DNA of 30,110 nucleotides from an uncultured Eubacteriales bacterium (GCA_900319655.1 ONPH01000010.1:1-30110), one strand, 5' to 3'. Shown: positions 16,160 to 24,510, numbered from the stretch's first letter. Notes: generated from the sequence alone by a model not told the origin. Numbers and translations: made by a program.

Positions 16160-16694
16160 ATTTAAGCGGATAAGGGATGTAATTCTCGGCGTGTTTATGA
16201 TTTTACTCGCCCTGTTGATGATACTTCTTCCCGAGAACAGCCTCGGTATTGTAGTACTGATTTTGACCGTTTCGATGTTCGCCTACGGCTTCAGGCTTTT
16301 GTGGTTTTACTTTACTATGTCACGGCATATGGTCGGAGGAAAAGCCACGCTGTACAGGGCGATTATCGTGCTGGACTTAGCGCTGTTCTTGGTTTCAGCG
16401 GCTGCTTTATCGCGAATTATCGTTCTCATTTACCTTATATTTATCTTTATTTTTACGGGAATAATTGATATTCTCCGCTCGTTCGAGGCGAAAAGCAACG
16501 GCGCTGCAAACTGGCGCTTCAAGATGACAACCGGAGTTATTACGGTTTTGCTTGCAATCGGTTTGATTGTCGCAGGTCTGTTCTTCCAAAGAGAGGACAT
16601 CTTGGTTTACGGCTACTGCATAAGCCTGATTTACTCGGCGGTTACGAGGATTGCAAATGCGTTCAGAAAAACCGCGATAGTTTACATACAGTAA
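16152..16694 (+). CDS. DUF308/HdeD-like membrane protein
   Basis: The 180-aa protein has about six hydrophobic segments arranged in pairs: ILGVFMILLALLMILLP, GIVVLILTVSMFAYGFRLLW, IVLDLALFLVSAAALS, IVLIYLIFIFIFTGIIDILRS, GVITVLLAIGLIVAGLFF and a last one near 155-170. The short G..........LLP turn followed by a second helix is the HdeD/DUF308 pattern. HdeD is linked to acid tolerance in enterobacteria, but that role should not be carried over here. The start is the ATG at 16152, after GGAGGGTGAAC and overlapping the previous gene by 8 bases; a GTG at 16146 is in frame. Last gene of the cassette, followed by a terminator. Confidence 0.75.
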   Translation: MSKFKRIRDVILGVFMILLALLMILLPENSLGIVVLILTVSMFAYGFRLLWFYFTMSRHMVGGKATLYRAIIVLDLALFLVSAAALSRIIVLIYLIFIFIFTGIIDILRSFEAKSNGAANWRFKMTTGVITVLLAIGLIVAGLFFQREDILVYGYCISLIYSAVTRIANAFRKTAIVYIQ

Positions 16695-16699
16695 AAATC

Positions 16700-16735
16700 A
16701 CTCAGCTATTCCATTTGGTTTAGCTGAGTTTTTTA
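16700..16735 (+). terminator. Terminator of the DUF6765 cassette
   Basis: 9-bp stem ACTCAGCTA / TAGCTGAGT (16700-16708 / 16721-16729), followed by TTTTTT. Confidence 0.9.
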
Positions 16736-16758
16736 TTATAATACTAATACCTAATAAA

Positions 16759-16881
16759 AAGTAGACAATCTTTGCGGTCTTTTTTCCGCAATACTGCGTT
16801 GTTGTCCTTGCAAGGCGACAGCCTTGCCGCGTCCTCCGCCTTGTCTTGCGAAAAATATCCTCGCAAAATATAAGTCTACTT
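16759..16881. repeat. MITE-like palindromic element with AAGTAGAC ends
   Basis: A ~123-bp block begins with AAGTAGAC and ends with its exact reverse complement GTCTACTT. Inside are TTGCGG/CCGCAA (~16771-16796) and GCAAGGC-GACA-GCCTTGC (~16819-16836), so most of the block can fold into one long imperfect hairpin. It encodes nothing. The architecture suits a small non-autonomous repeat such as a MITE or REP-type unit. No second copy occurs in this window, so mobility is an inference. Confidence 0.55.
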
Positions 16882-16927
16882 AATCAAAATTAACCAAAAA
16901 TCATCAAATTTCGACAGTGGAGATAAT

Positions 16928-18202
16928 ATGACTAAACGGTTTATTTGCATTATACTCATTCTTTTATGTCCGGCTTCATTTTTTATCGGCGCTGCATGGG
17001 CGGACAGCACCGCTTTGTTCAGCGAGCTCGGCAACTGTAAATATATTTACACTTACAGCGGCAGGAATAACGCCTATTTTTACGGATACACAAACACCAC
17101 GCTATACTCTGCAAGGGCTGTTCCGACAGCAAATCTTCGTTATGTCAACACAGACGGTTGTATAAGGGCGGTCTGCCACGACGAGAGTAACGCTTATGCG
17201 CTTTTTGACGGCAACAACTGTTATAAAATTGTACGTATGAATATGGACAGCGGCGCGTGCGATTACGTTACAATTACCGGCTCGGAAAGTATCTCCAACC
17301 GTTCGTTTGCGGTATCGGGAAGCGAGATTTTTATTCTGCAAAAGAGCAATTCATATCCGTACGTGAAAAGCTATAATTTCAGCGGCAAGGCGCTTTATTC
17401 ATATACTTTTTCCAAAGGAGTTGACCGCCTGTTCTTCAACGGCTCAAACGCCTATGCGCGTTCCGTTTCGGGCGAAATTTTCAGGCTTTCGGGCGGCAGC
17501 AAAACAAAATGCGCCGACCTTGAAGCGTACACGGATTTTTCCGACGCAGGCTGCGGTTATATTCTCACAAGCGGCGGCAGACTTGTTTCGCTCGGCAGCG
17601 GCGATGTCGAATATCCGCGCTGCGATTACGCTGTGAGGACCAGCCAAAATTCCTTTAAGCTGTGCGGAAACACCCTGAGCTTTACGGGCGGAGATGTAAG
17701 CGTAAGCTCGGCAAAGCTGATGTGCGCCGCAGGACAGACCGCGGCTGTGCTAGGAACCGACAACCGCTGCACAACGTTCAATGCAAGTCAAATTAAAAGC
17801 AATCCGCAAGCTTCCCAAAGCGGTTCAAAAAGCTCGAACCTCAAAATTTCCGACGGAGTTGCAGTGGGAATTGACGCGGAAATTACCGTTACTCAGGCAA
17901 AGGAGAAGTTTCCCGAAATCGCAGAGCTTTACGATTTTGACGGAAACAAAATCACCTCGGGCAAGCTGAAAACAGGATATTACGCGCTTATCGGCGGCAC
18001 AAAATATCCGGTTGCGATACGGGGCGACGTCAACGGTACGGGTACGCTCAACCGCTCCGATTTGGTTGATTTGATGGACGCGATTATCGAAAAAATCACG
18101 CTTTCCCCTTGCCGGAGCAAGGCGGCGGATTTTAACCTTGACGGAAAGATTAACACGCAAGACCTTGTGCTCCTCGGGCTGAGGATAAAGGGCGAGATTT
18201 AA
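16928..18202 (+). CDS. Secreted dockerin-containing protein of unknown function
   Basis: This 424-aa protein has a signal peptide (residues 1-26, ending GAAWA). A body of ~270 residues (27-~300) carries repeated short strands and Tyr/Phe/Gly-rich turns, perhaps a beta-propeller-like sensor or binding module. A Ser/Lys linker, a short Ig-like segment (TGYYALIGGTKYPVAI) and a type I dockerin at 366-424 follow. The two dockerin calcium loops are DVNGTGTLNRSD and DFNLDGKINTQD; the first lacks the usual Asp at position 5. Dockerins dock into cohesins of cellulosomes or other surface complexes. I see no catalytic domain, so it may be a structural or carbohydrate-binding component. GGAGAT precedes the ATG; no promoter is obvious. 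Confidence 0.85.
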   Translation: MTKRFICIILILLCPASFFIGAAWADSTALFSELGNCKYIYTYSGRNNAYFYGYTNTTLYSARAVPTANLRYVNTDGCIRAVCHDESNAYALFDGNNCYKIVRMNMDSGACDYVTITGSESISNRSFAVSGSEIFILQKSNSYPYVKSYNFSGKALYSYTFSKGVDRLFFNGSNAYARSVSGEIFRLSGGSKTKCADLEAYTDFSDAGCGYILTSGGRLVSLGSGDVEYPRCDYAVRTSQNSFKLCGNTLSFTGGDVSVSSAKLMCAAGQTAAVLGTDNRCTTFNASQIKSNPQASQSGSKSSNLKISDGVAVGIDAEITVTQAKEKFPEIAELYDFDGNKITSGKLKTGYYALIGGTKYPVAIRGDVNGTGTLNRSDLVDLMDAIIEKITLSPCRSKAADFNLDGKINTQDLVLLGLRIKGEI

Positions 18203-18205
18203 TCA

Positions 18206-18255
18206 AACAACAAAACCGCGGCGGTAATCGTCGCGGCATTTGTTGTTCATTTTTC
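18206..18255 (+). terminator. Terminator after the dockerin gene
   Basis: AACAACAAA and TTTGTTGTT (18206-18214 / 18239-18247) enclose a CCGCG/CGCGG inner stem, followed by CATTTTTC. It may also serve the convergent small peptide gene. Confidence 0.8.
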
Positions 18256-18305
18256 TCTATTATAATCCGGAAATCCCTCTGTCAAGGATATAAAACTCAG
18301 TTTGA

Positions 18306-18497
18306 TTATATAAACATATAATCAGCGTCATACTCCTTTGCAACCGGTTCGTCAAAAATCTGAACCTGCGAGGAAGTGTTCTGTTCGGGCAGCCCTGAGC
18401 TGTCCTTTTTCGGTTTAATGCTTTTTTCTGTAACTGCCTTTGCAGCTGAGGCGGCAACTGCCGCTGCTCCAATCGAGAGTATTAAAAGCTTAATCAT
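18306..18497 (-). CDS. Small membrane-anchored or secreted peptide (63 aa)
   Basis: A 63-aa reading frame of unknown family. Residues 1-20 are hydrophobic (KLLILSIGAAAVAASAA), consistent with a signal anchor or signal peptide. The rest is polar, with a Lys-rich patch (KSIKPKKD) and an acidic Tyr-containing tail ending DADYMFI. Support for a real gene: a perfect AAAGGAGG 8 bases before the ATG, its own predicted promoter (18523-18551), and terminators on both sides. It lies directly downstream of the ABC transporter operon and shares an upstream 13-bp sequence with that operon's promoter, so joint regulation is possible. It could be a transported peptide, a small regulator, or unrelated. Confidence 0.65.
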   Translation of the reverse strand: MIKLLILSIGAAAVAASAAKAVTEKSIKPKKDSSGLPEQNTSSQVQIFDEPVAKEYDADYMFI

Positions 18498-18522
18498 TTT
18501 TATTCCTCCTTTGATTGAACTG

Positions 18523-18551
18523 TGTATATTTTAGCACACGCACTATGACAA
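18523..18551 (-). promoter_or_regulatory. Promoter of the 63-aa peptide gene
   Basis: Minus-strand TTGTCA (18551-18546), 17-bp spacer, TATACA (18528-18523). The predicted start lies ~20 nt ahead of the ATG. Confidence 0.6.
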
Positions 18552-18571
18552 AACCCTAACAAATTCCGTAA
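18551..18571. promoter_or_regulatory. Candidate shared operator upstream of the 63-aa peptide gene
   Basis: Contains AAACCCTAACAAA (18551-18563), identical to 20331-20343 in the ABC transporter promoter. The imperfect palindrome TAACAAATTCCGTAA (18557-18571) overlaps it and matches the ABC site TTACAAATTTTGTAA at 12 of 15 positions. It lies just upstream of the -35 box. Confidence 0.4.
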
Positions 18572-18585
18572 CTTCTAAAAATACT

Positions 18586-18619
18586 TTTAAAAAATTATTG
18601 CGGCGTCGTCTGACGCCGC
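18586..18619 (-). terminator. Terminator of the ABC transporter operon
   Basis: GCGGCGTC-N4-GACGCCGC (18600-18607 / 18612-18619), followed on the minus strand by AATAATTTTTT. It separates the ABC operon from the small peptide gene. Confidence 0.9.
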
Positions 18620-18629
18620 GTTTTGTTAT

Positions 18630-19400
18630 TTATTTTACGTCACGCTTTTTGAAGGTGATATATGTCAAAATTACAAATACCGCGATGAACGCCGCGCCCA
18701 CAACAATAGCGTTTACTACGAGCTCGTTGTTTACAACGCTTACGCTGTTCATAAGCGCGTCGGGCATAAAGCTGCCGAAATCAAAATCGTTTATCTTAAA
18801 CACGTTTGCTACAAGTGTGTTGACGCCCAAATACGCCAGCGAAAGCGCGTTTAGTGAAAGCACAACGCCGATGATTGTGGCGAGGGTTTTGTTCCTTATG
18901 CCCACCGCAAAGAAAAGCAAAATCGAGCAGAGCGCCATTGATAAAAACCACTTAAGCAAAAGCGTGAGAATTCCGCTCATAACCGCCGCGTCAGCGGTAA
19001 TCTGACCTGCGATTAAAGTGCCGAGAAGGCTTGAAATTACGCCTACGATAAAGAAAATCAGATTGTGAATTCCTACGGCGATGAACTTTGCGATTACGAT
19101 TTTTCCTCTGTCGCCAACCTGTCCGGCGATGTTCTTGATAAATCCGCCCGAGTAATCAAGCGACATAAAAGAAACCGCCGAAACAAAAACGATTATCATC
19201 AAAAGCGAAAGCCCGAACGGCTGAGCGAGCACGGACGACAGCGGTGTTGCCTCAACCGGCATATTTGGCACGAACAGCTTGGGAAGCATTTGCGCGCCAA
19301 GCGAAAAGAGTAAATTAGCCGCAAAAGCTACCGCGAGCAATATCATAAACAGCTTTGAAGTTCTCAGTTTGTAGCACTCCATTTTTATCAAATTCATCAT
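18630..19400 (-). CDS. ABC-2 type transporter permease (BcrB-like)
   Basis: The 256-aa protein has six predicted membrane segments: residues ~16-37, ~58-80, ~101-125, ~140-165, ~170-190 and ~228-250. It starts MMNLIKMECYKLRTSKLF, the cytoplasmic start typical of ABC-2 permeases in bacitracin- and lantibiotic-type exporters. The ATG overlaps the ATPase stop (ATGA), so the pair is one operon and most likely one exporter complex. Exported substrates in this family include peptide antibiotics and lipids, but the sequence does not identify one here. An ATG at the second codon is also possible. Confidence 0.88.
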   Translation of the reverse strand: MMNLIKMECYKLRTSKLFMILLAVAFAANLLFSLGAQMLPKLFVPNMPVEATPLSSVLAQPFGLSLLMIIVFVSAVSFMSLDYSGGFIKNIAGQVGDRGKIVIAKFIAVGIHNLIFFIVGVISSLLGTLIAGQITADAAVMSGILTLLLKWFLSMALCSILLFFAVGIRNKTLATIIGVVLSLNALSLAYLGVNTLVANVFKINDFDFGSFMPDALMNSVSVVNNELVVNAIVVGAAFIAVFVILTYITFKKRDVK

Positions 19401-20284
19401 TTTCTCTTTCCCCCTGTAAGGCTGAGGTAGTAATCCTCAAGCGAAATGTTTGTTTTATGAATTTCATTCACCTCAAGTCCGCCGTTAACGAGCATTTTGT
19501 TAATCTCGGCGGTTTGGTCAAGACATTCGTTAATTCTGATTGTGTCGCCCTTGATATCGACGTCGCTGATACCCATCGACTTTATCATCTCAACCGCCTT
19601 GGCGTTGTCGTTGGTGTGAACCGTAACATACCTGCCGCAGCGCTGTTCGAGCTCCTCGTTTGTGAACTCGTCAATCAACTCGCCGTTGTTGATGATTCCG
19701 TAGGAATCCGCGAGCTTTCCGAGCTCGTCGAGGATATGGCTTGAAATCATAATTGTGATTTTCTTTTCGTCCCTGAGCTTTTCGAGGGTTTCCCTGACCT
19801 CGGCAATACCCTGTGGATCGAGGCCGTTAATCGGCTCGTCAAGTACGATGAACTTCGGGTTGCCCGTAAGCGCCAAGGCGATACCCAAGCGCTGGCGCAT
19901 ACCGAGCGAGAAAGAGCCCGCGGGCTTTTTGCCGGTGTAGGAAAGTCCGACAATATCCAAAAGCTCGTTTACATATTCCTTTTTATAACAGCCCATCGCT
20001 ATGCACTTGATTTTGATGTTGTCAAACGCCGAGCGGTTCGGGTAAATTCCGGGGCTTTCAATCAACACGCCGATTCCGTTATCGCTATTTCCGTTGTATT
20101 TGAAGCTGCCCTCTGTCGGGCTTGACAGACCGCTGAGCATTCTCATAATTGTTGTTTTGCCTGCTCCGTTTCTTCCGATAAGTCCGTAAATCTCTCCTTC
20201 GGGAATGTGAATATTGATGTTTCCCGCGGCAACCTTGTCGCCGTATTTCTTTGTGAGATTGTCGGTTGTTAAAATATATCTCAT
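19397..20284 (-). CDS. ABC transporter ATP-binding protein (BcrA-like)
   Basis: The 295-aa ATPase has Walker A GRNGAGKTT (37-45), a signature loop SLGMRQ (126-131, the variant seen in BcrA-type ATPases), Walker B FIVLDEP (145-151) and the switch His in MISSHIL. A ~75-aa C-terminal regulatory extension follows. I placed the start at 20284, after AAGGAGAG; an upstream in-frame reading from 20332 would begin before the predicted transcription start. It works with the adjoining ABC-2 permease, probably for peptide or antimicrobial export or self-protection. No two-component system is next to it, in contrast to many bacitracin-sensing modules. Confidence 0.92.
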   Translation of the reverse strand: MRYILTTDNLTKKYGDKVAAGNINIHIPEGEIYGLIGRNGAGKTTIMRMLSGLSSPTEGSFKYNGNSDNGIGVLIESPGIYPNRSAFDNIKIKCIAMGCYKKEYVNELLDIVGLSYTGKKPAGSFSLGMRQRLGIALALTGNPKFIVLDEPINGLDPQGIAEVRETLEKLRDEKKITIMISSHILDELGKLADSYGIINNGELIDEFTNEELEQRCGRYVTVHTNDNAKAVEMIKSMGISDVDIKGDTIRINECLDQTAEINKMLVNGGLEVNEIHKTNISLEDYYLSLTGGKRK

Positions 20285-20318
20285 AAATTTCTCTCCTTTT
20301 TCGTTTGATTGCAAGCAC

Positions 20319-20324
20319 ATTATA
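20319..20324 (-). promoter_or_regulatory. Extended -10 box of the ABC transporter operon
   Basis: Minus-strand TGT-TATAAT matches the extended -10 consensus; the sequence 17 bp upstream (GTGTTT) is a poor -35 box. The region upstream carries the candidate operator at 20331-20362. Confidence 0.6.
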
Positions 20325-20330
20325 ACATAC

Positions 20331-20362
20331 AAACCCTAACAAAACACTTACAAATTTTGTAA
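20331..20362. promoter_or_regulatory. Candidate operator in the ABC transporter promoter
   Basis: Holds AAACCCTAACAAA (20331-20343), shared with the 63-aa peptide promoter, and the perfect palindrome TTACAAA-T-TTTGTAA (20348-20362). It overlaps the spacer and -35 region, a natural place for a repressor or activator. No regulator gene lies next to it. Confidence 0.45.
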
Positions 20363-20370
20363 TTATCCAA

Positions 20371-20426
20371 ATTTTTTCACAAATACAAAAAGCCAAGCGG
20401 TTTTTACTCGCTTGGCTTTTTGTATT
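20371..20426 (-). terminator. Terminator of the FN3 protein gene
   Basis: Perfect 18-bp stem AATACAAAAAGCCAAGCG / CGCTTGGCTTTTTGTATT (20382-20399 / 20409-20426) directly after the stop codon, with T-runs available on either strand. Confidence 0.9.
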
Positions 20427-21581
20427 TTAATCAATATAATGGCTTGCGGCGTCAGACCACGGCCCTGCTACACATCCGTTTACCGGACACACCTGCGTAA
20501 TATACGTCGCTCCCTTTGTGGGGTTGACTACATTATAATAACGTGAGGTGGTTGTGCGGTAGTTCCACGCGCTGTCGGTTGTCCGCTTAAACGCCACCTT
20601 GTACGCCGTCGCGCCCTTAATGAAATTCCAGTTTATATTCAGGCGGCTTGCGTTGCTGTTCATATTTGTAACCGTCGGCTTGAACAGTGTGGTGACCTTT
20701 TTGGTATCGCTCCACTGACCGTACGCCGTGCTCTTTCCGACCGTATAATACGGACTGACCTGATAATAATAAACCGCTCCTGCCGCGACGTTTTTATCGT
20801 TGAAGCTTGTGGCTTTTGTGTAGTAGTAGGTGTAGTTTTTGTCGCCTGCTTTTTTCTTGGCTATTGCGTAGCCTTGAACATTTTCGGCTTCGAGCCAATT
20901 CAGCGTAACCGTACCGTTGGCGTTGTACTTGCAGGTGTGGTATGTCCTCGGGACAAAGGTATACGAGCTTACCCGTGAAAATCCTCCGGTAAAGTCGTTT
21001 AGCCCGAGCGATTGAACCTGAACATAATACATCTCGCCGGGTTCAAGATCTTCGATGTTCATATAATTATGATATGTCAAATCGTAAAGCCACTCGCTTG
21101 ATTTTGTCTTGATGTATACTACATATCTCTGTGCGTTCGGGGCTTTATCCCAGTTGATATTAAAGCCCGTTTCGTAGTTGCGAATTCTGACGTTTGCAGG
21201 CGCTGACGGCGCAGGAACAACCGTGATGAAGCAATCGGCTGTTCGTACATACGGAGCGGCGGAGGTATACGCCTTTACGGTAATGGTTACTTTTGTTGTG
21301 CCGGACTTTTTGGCGTAGATATTCATACCGCCCTTTCCGTCGCCCTTCACATCGACAATATCGGGATTGGATGTGGTAATGTTCTCATAAAAAACGTTGG
21401 TGTATTTTAGCTCCATATACATGTACATCGACTGTCCAGTGTGCATTGTGTAGCTGTTTGACGCGCCGATTAAACAATTATCCTCTCCGGTTTCTGCCGC
21501 CGAAGCAGGAAAAATTATAACGCTTGACAATATCAAAATCAGCGCCATTATAGCAGATGTAATTTTTATGCCTTTTTTCAT
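20427..21581 (-). CDS. Secreted Big2/fibronectin type III protein
   Basis: A 384-aa extracellular protein with a signal peptide (1-28, cleavage after PASA). A bacterial Ig-like (Big2) domain follows (~37-110; SNPDIVDVKGDG and SGTTKVTITVKAY are typical). Three fibronectin type III-like domains come next (~120-210, ~213-295, ~298-384), each with a W or Y core and the YxVxxxxxxx...GxxYYxQV pattern. No catalytic domain, sortase motif, dockerin or S-layer repeat is visible, so how it stays at the surface is unclear; it may be released. Likely role: adhesion or carbohydrate/protein binding (inference). AAGGAGG precedes the ATG. The promoter carries two equal palindromes, implying tight control. Confidence 0.88.
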   Translation of the reverse strand: MKKGIKITSAIMALILILSSVIIFPASAAETGEDNCLIGASNSYTMHTGQSMYMYMELKYTNVFYENITTSNPDIVDVKGDGKGGMNIYAKKSGTTKVTITVKAYTSAAPYVRTADCFITVVPAPSAPANVRIRNYETGFNINWDKAPNAQRYVVYIKTKSSEWLYDLTYHNYMNIEDLEPGEMYYVQVQSLGLNDFTGGFSRVSSYTFVPRTYHTCKYNANGTVTLNWLEAENVQGYAIAKKKAGDKNYTYYYTKATSFNDKNVAAGAVYYYQVSPYYTVGKSTAYGQWSDTKKVTTLFKPTVTNMNSNASRLNINWNFIKGATAYKVAFKRTTDSAWNYRTTTSRYYNVVNPTKGATYITQVCPVNGCVAGPWSDAASHYID

Positions 21582-21595
21582 AACAAAACCTCCTT

Positions 21596-21612
21596 GTCTA
21601 TAATTGATAGAC
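21596..21612. promoter_or_regulatory. Palindromic operator-like site, downstream copy (FN3 gene leader)
   Basis: GTCTAT-AATTG-ATAGAC, a 17-bp palindrome with the same arms as the site at 21629-21645. Its centre is 33 bp from the other, about three helical turns. It lies in the leader just before the AAGGAGG ribosome site. Confidence 0.65.
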
Positions 21613-21627
21613 TAATCTGCTATCTAT

Positions 21628-21656
21628 AGTCTATCATCAATAGACAACAATGTCAA
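21628..21656 (-). promoter_or_regulatory. Promoter of the FN3 protein gene
   Basis: Minus-strand TTGACA (21656-21651), 17-bp spacer, TAGACT (21633-21628) with TGA in the extended -10 position. The predicted start near 21621 lies between the two palindromes. Confidence 0.75.
21629..21645. promoter_or_regulatory. Palindromic operator-like site, upstream copy (covers the FN3 -10 box)
   Basis: GTCTAT-CATCA-ATAGAC overlaps the -10 box and the spacer of the FN3 promoter, where bound protein would block RNA polymerase. Its arms are identical to 21596-21612. Confidence 0.65.
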
Positions 21657-21662
21657 GAGGAT

Positions 21663-21701
21663 ATTTAAAAAGAAAAGTCCGGCACAAATATGCCGGACTT
21701 T
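21663..21701 (-). terminator. Terminator after the glucokinase gene
   Basis: 11-bp stem AAAGTCCGGCA / TGCCGGACTTT (21674-21684 / 21691-21701), followed on the minus strand by TCTTTTTAAA. Confidence 0.9.
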
Positions 21702-21713
21702 AAGTTTAATTTA

Positions 21714-22664
21714 TCAGTCGAGAAAAGCCGCGCCGATAATTCCTGCGTCGTTTGCGAGGGTGCAGGTGCAGAGCTTTGTCTGTTTGTCGTTGTGCTTGGT
21801 GTAGCGCTCCTCCTCGATAATCTTTCTGAGCGGACTGAGCAGGTTTTCGCCCTGATTTGAAATTCCGCCGCCGATGCACAGCACGTCGGGCTGGAAGATA
21901 TTGATGATATTTACAAGGCCTGTCGCGAGGTAGCCGAAGTACTCGTCGAGAACCTCCTGAGCGTCGGGATCGCCTGCCGCCGCAGCGTCAAAGGCTGTTT
22001 TGCCGTTAACCTTGTTGATGTCGCCGTCGCACTGCTTTAGAATATAGCTGTAGTCGAGCTTACCGGAGAGAATTTTCTGCTTTGTCAGGTTGATAAGACC
22101 CGTTGCGGAGGCGTAAGCCTCCCAGCAGCCCTTTCTTCCGCAGCCGCACTCCTTGCCGTCCTTTACGATTACCATATGGCCGAGCTCAGCGCCTGCGTAG
22201 TTTGAGCCGCTGTAGATTTTGCCGTCAATGATAATTCCACCGCCTACGCCAGTGCCGAGGGTGATGGCAACGGCATTTTTAGCGCCCTTTGCGCTGCCTG
22301 CGAGGTATTCACCGAGAGCCGCGGCGTTAGCGTCGTTCTCGATAATAACCTTTGTGCCCAGCCTTTCCTCCATCATCTTAACAACTTCCCAGTTGTGGAA
22401 GAAAAGGTTTGCCGAATACTCGATTACGCCGGTTTTGGGGTTAACAGCGCCCGGTACGCCGATACCGATGCTCTCAACATCCTCCATTGTAATGCCTGCC
22501 TTTGCGACTGCCTTTTTGGCAACCTCAGCCATGCTGTCACAAATCTCGCTCTCGGGACGCGGAACGTTAGTCTTGCAGCTTGCTCTCGCCACAATCTTAT
22601 AATCCTTGTTTACCAAGCCCGCAACGATATTTGTACCGCCGAGGTCAATACCTAATCTATACAT
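21714..22664 (-). CDS. glcK: ROK-family glucokinase
   Basis: The 316-aa enzyme phosphorylates glucose with ATP at the head of glycolysis. ROK features are present: N-terminal ATP motif LGIDLGGTNIVAGLV, GIGVPGAV, the sugar-binding ENDANAAALGE, LGTGVGGGIIIDG, AELGHMVI (catalytic-site Glu/His) and the zinc cluster CGCGRKGCWE. The CGCGxxGCxE form and the overall length match Gram-positive GlcK rather than NagC-type repressors; there is no HTH domain. AAGGAGTG precedes the ATG, and a promoter is predicted ~40 bp upstream. It stands alone between two terminators. Glucose is the likely substrate, but ROK kinases vary (mannose, N-acetylmannosamine), so specificity is inferred. Confidence 0.92.
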   Translation of the reverse strand: MYRLGIDLGGTNIVAGLVNKDYKIVARASCKTNVPRPESEICDSMAEVAKKAVAKAGITMEDVESIGIGVPGAVNPKTGVIEYSANLFFHNWEVVKMMEERLGTKVIIENDANAAALGEYLAGSAKGAKNAVAITLGTGVGGGIIIDGKIYSGSNYAGAELGHMVIVKDGKECGCGRKGCWEAYASATGLINLTKQKILSGKLDYSYILKQCDGDINKVNGKTAFDAAAAGDPDAQEVLDEYFGYLATGLVNIINIFQPDVLCIGGGISNQGENLLSPLRKIIEEERYTKHNDKQTKLCTCTLANDAGIIGAAFLD

Positions 22665-22697
22665 AACAACACTCCTTATGATTTTTTATTTATAATC

Positions 22698-22726
22698 ATA
22701 ATAACATAAAAATATGAGTAAATCAA
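22698..22726 (-). promoter_or_regulatory. Promoter of glcK
   Basis: Minus-strand TTGATT (22726-22721), 17-bp spacer, TATTAT (22703-22698) with an extended TGT before it. Confidence 0.65.
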
Positions 22727-22754
22727 TAAAATATAAGTATATTTTGACAGTTTT

Positions 22755-22793
22755 TAAAATATAAAAGCAGGGGCAGTCTGCGACCGTCCCTGC
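22755..22793 (-). terminator. Terminator after guaB
   Basis: GCAGGG/CCCTGC arms (22793-22788 / 22772-22767 on the minus strand) with a partly paired GTC/GAC interior, followed by TTTTATATTTT. Confidence 0.75.
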
Positions 22794-22803
22794 AAAAGCT
22801 TTA

Positions 22804-24303
<1,500 letters not shown>

Positions 24304-24322
24304 TTACATATATTTAAACTTA

Positions 24323-24351
24323 ATTATATCAAAAAAATACTCTATTGGCAA
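24323..24351 (-). promoter_or_regulatory. Promoter of guaB
   Basis: Minus-strand TTGCCA (24351-24346), 17-bp spacer, TATAAT (24328-24323) with extended TGA. A strong match. Confidence 0.8.
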
Positions 24352-24443
24352 CACTATTTTTGCGTTATTTAAGTCTTTTTGAGTATTTGCGGCGAATTTT
24401 GTCAGAACTAATGCGGCAAAAGCGCTTTCCGACTTTTTTCATA

Positions 24444-24472
24444 TTGACATTTTTTTCATATAATTATAAAAT
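24444..24472 (+). promoter_or_regulatory. Promoter of the lipoprotein / alpha-beta hydrolase pair
   Basis: TTGACA (24444-24449), 17-bp spacer, TAAAAT (24467-24472). The lipoprotein ATG lies ~32 nt after the predicted start. The 90 bp between this and the guaB promoter holds nothing else I can identify. Confidence 0.75.
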
Positions 24473-24510
24473 TAATATGACTTATTTTAGATTAGAAAGG
24501 CTATGTTAAT

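Noticed and set aside
16928..18202. Dockerin protein as a glycoside hydrolase
   Set aside because: No catalytic motif or family signature could be found in residues 27-360.
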